From Amoeboradix gromovi (Eukaryota > Sanchytriomycota > Sanchytriomycetes > Sanchytriales > Sanchytriaceae): a stretch of 13,723 bases of DNA. Positions 13,531-13,723 of the stretch are shown here, piece by piece. The position numbers were made by a program, and so were the translations under genes. The stretch is from NCBI GenBank assembly GCA_018985225.1, contig JADGIF010000228.1:1-13723 (forward strand). The letters are read 5' to 3'. Below the pieces are notes generated by a model that did not search any database, was not told where the DNA came from, and saw only the letters and a list, made by a program, of their open reading frames with translations. Each line of letters opens with the position of its first letter. Positions within the stretch are counted from its first letter, which is position 1.

Positions 13531-13723
13531 ATATTATTAGTTTGCAAAGATTTAGTCCTAAAAGTCTTGATTTCCAAGAATATCAAGAGCATCCACAGGG
13601 AAGTTGAAAATAATATTCACTCCGTTGGCGTGAAAGTGAAAAAGGCAAAATTAACAACTCTCAATATCATAGGACTTCTTTTTATTGGTACTGGTATTTT
13701 GTCACCATTCAACACTTTGCAGA
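13531..13723 (+). CDS. Partial membrane protein, probably ENT-family nucleoside transporter, runs off the window
   Basis: After a TAA at 13528-13530 the frame is open to the end of the window. From about 13630 it reads VKVKKAKLTTLNIIGLLFIG followed by TGILSPFNTLQ: a basic stretch and a first membrane segment ending in the G-x-G-x-L-x-P-[WF]N pattern of equilibrative nucleoside transporters (SLC29/ENT). ENTs move nucleosides across the plasma or organelle membrane. No ATG exists on this strand between 13456 and 13723, so the start is missing: an upstream exon, a non-AUG start, or a decayed copy. Only this short segment is visible, so the family call is tentative. Confidence 0.45.
   Translation, partial: MLLVCKDLVLKVLISKNIKSIHREVENNIHSVGVKVKKAKLTTLNIIGLLFIGTGILSPFNTLQ

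Noticed and set aside
1-13723. Nucleomorph origin, suggested by the 19-20-nt introns
   Set aside because: The gene set (MSH4, PLAC8, WDR6, NXT1, mL44 for a mitochondrion) fits an ordinary nucleus, not the housekeeping-only content of chlorarachniophyte nucleomorphs.

Overview
This window is eukaryotic nuclear DNA: AT-rich and gene-dense, with genes on both strands. The recognisable proteins are all eukaryotic: a PLAC8-family cysteine-rich protein, a WDR6/Rtt10-type WD-repeat protein, the anaphase-promoting-complex TPR subunit APC3/Cdc27, the meiotic MutS homologue MSH4, a Bro1-domain protein, mitochondrial ribosomal protein mL44, the mRNA-export cofactor NXT1/p15, and probably the start of an ENT-type nucleoside transporter. 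The mix (NXT1 rather than Mtr2, PLAC8, mL44, MSH4) fits a compact opisthokont genome, most likely a reduced fungus or fungal relative. That placement is inference. TAA, TAG and TGA all serve as stops, so the standard code applies.

Layout, left to right: PLAC8 gene (+, 233-648) converging on WDR6 (-, 663-3362); a possible small spliced gene (-, 3441-3719); APC3 (-, 3759-5514); a small unidentified ORF (+, about 5537-5851) head-to-head with APC3 and converging on a coiled-coil protein (-, 5859-6801); MSH4 (+, 6935-9295), divergent from the coiled-coil gene; a 504-bp inverted-repeat element (9361-9864); a Bro1-domain gene (+, 9891-11462); two candidate small spliced genes (+, 11556-11795 and 12016-12247); mL44 (-, 12209-12997); NXT1 (+, 13149-13514); and the truncated start of a membrane protein (+, to 13723). 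Gaps are mostly 7 to 150 bp. The larger ones hold the candidate small genes or the mobile element.

The main discovery is a set of ultrashort spliceosomal introns. Three genes are split by introns of only 19-20 nt: PLAC8 (531-550), APC3 (4029-4011) and the coiled-coil gene (6040-6022). Each starts GTA and ends with a branch-like TAAY directly abutting the 3' splice site (TAATATAG, TAATATAG, TAACTTAG). Removing them restores conserved protein sequence, most clearly the C-terminal cysteine block of the PLAC8 domain and the last TPRs of APC3. Read without splicing, these genes would be annotated as truncated or frameshifted. Further candidates with the same look occur at 11507-11526 and 12099-12117, alongside longer possible introns of 39 and 45 nt.

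Other points of interest: the 504-bp element has 30-bp terminal inverted repeats (29/30 identical) flanked by an ACAT duplication, and it sits just upstream of the Bro1 gene. A 30-nt motif occurs twice in the same orientation (89-118 and 11837-11866), each copy upstream of a plus-strand small gene. The genes do not form one pathway. Cell-division and meiosis genes (APC3, MSH4, perhaps the coiled-coil protein) cluster in the middle, and gene-expression genes (WDR6, mL44, NXT1) lie toward the ends.
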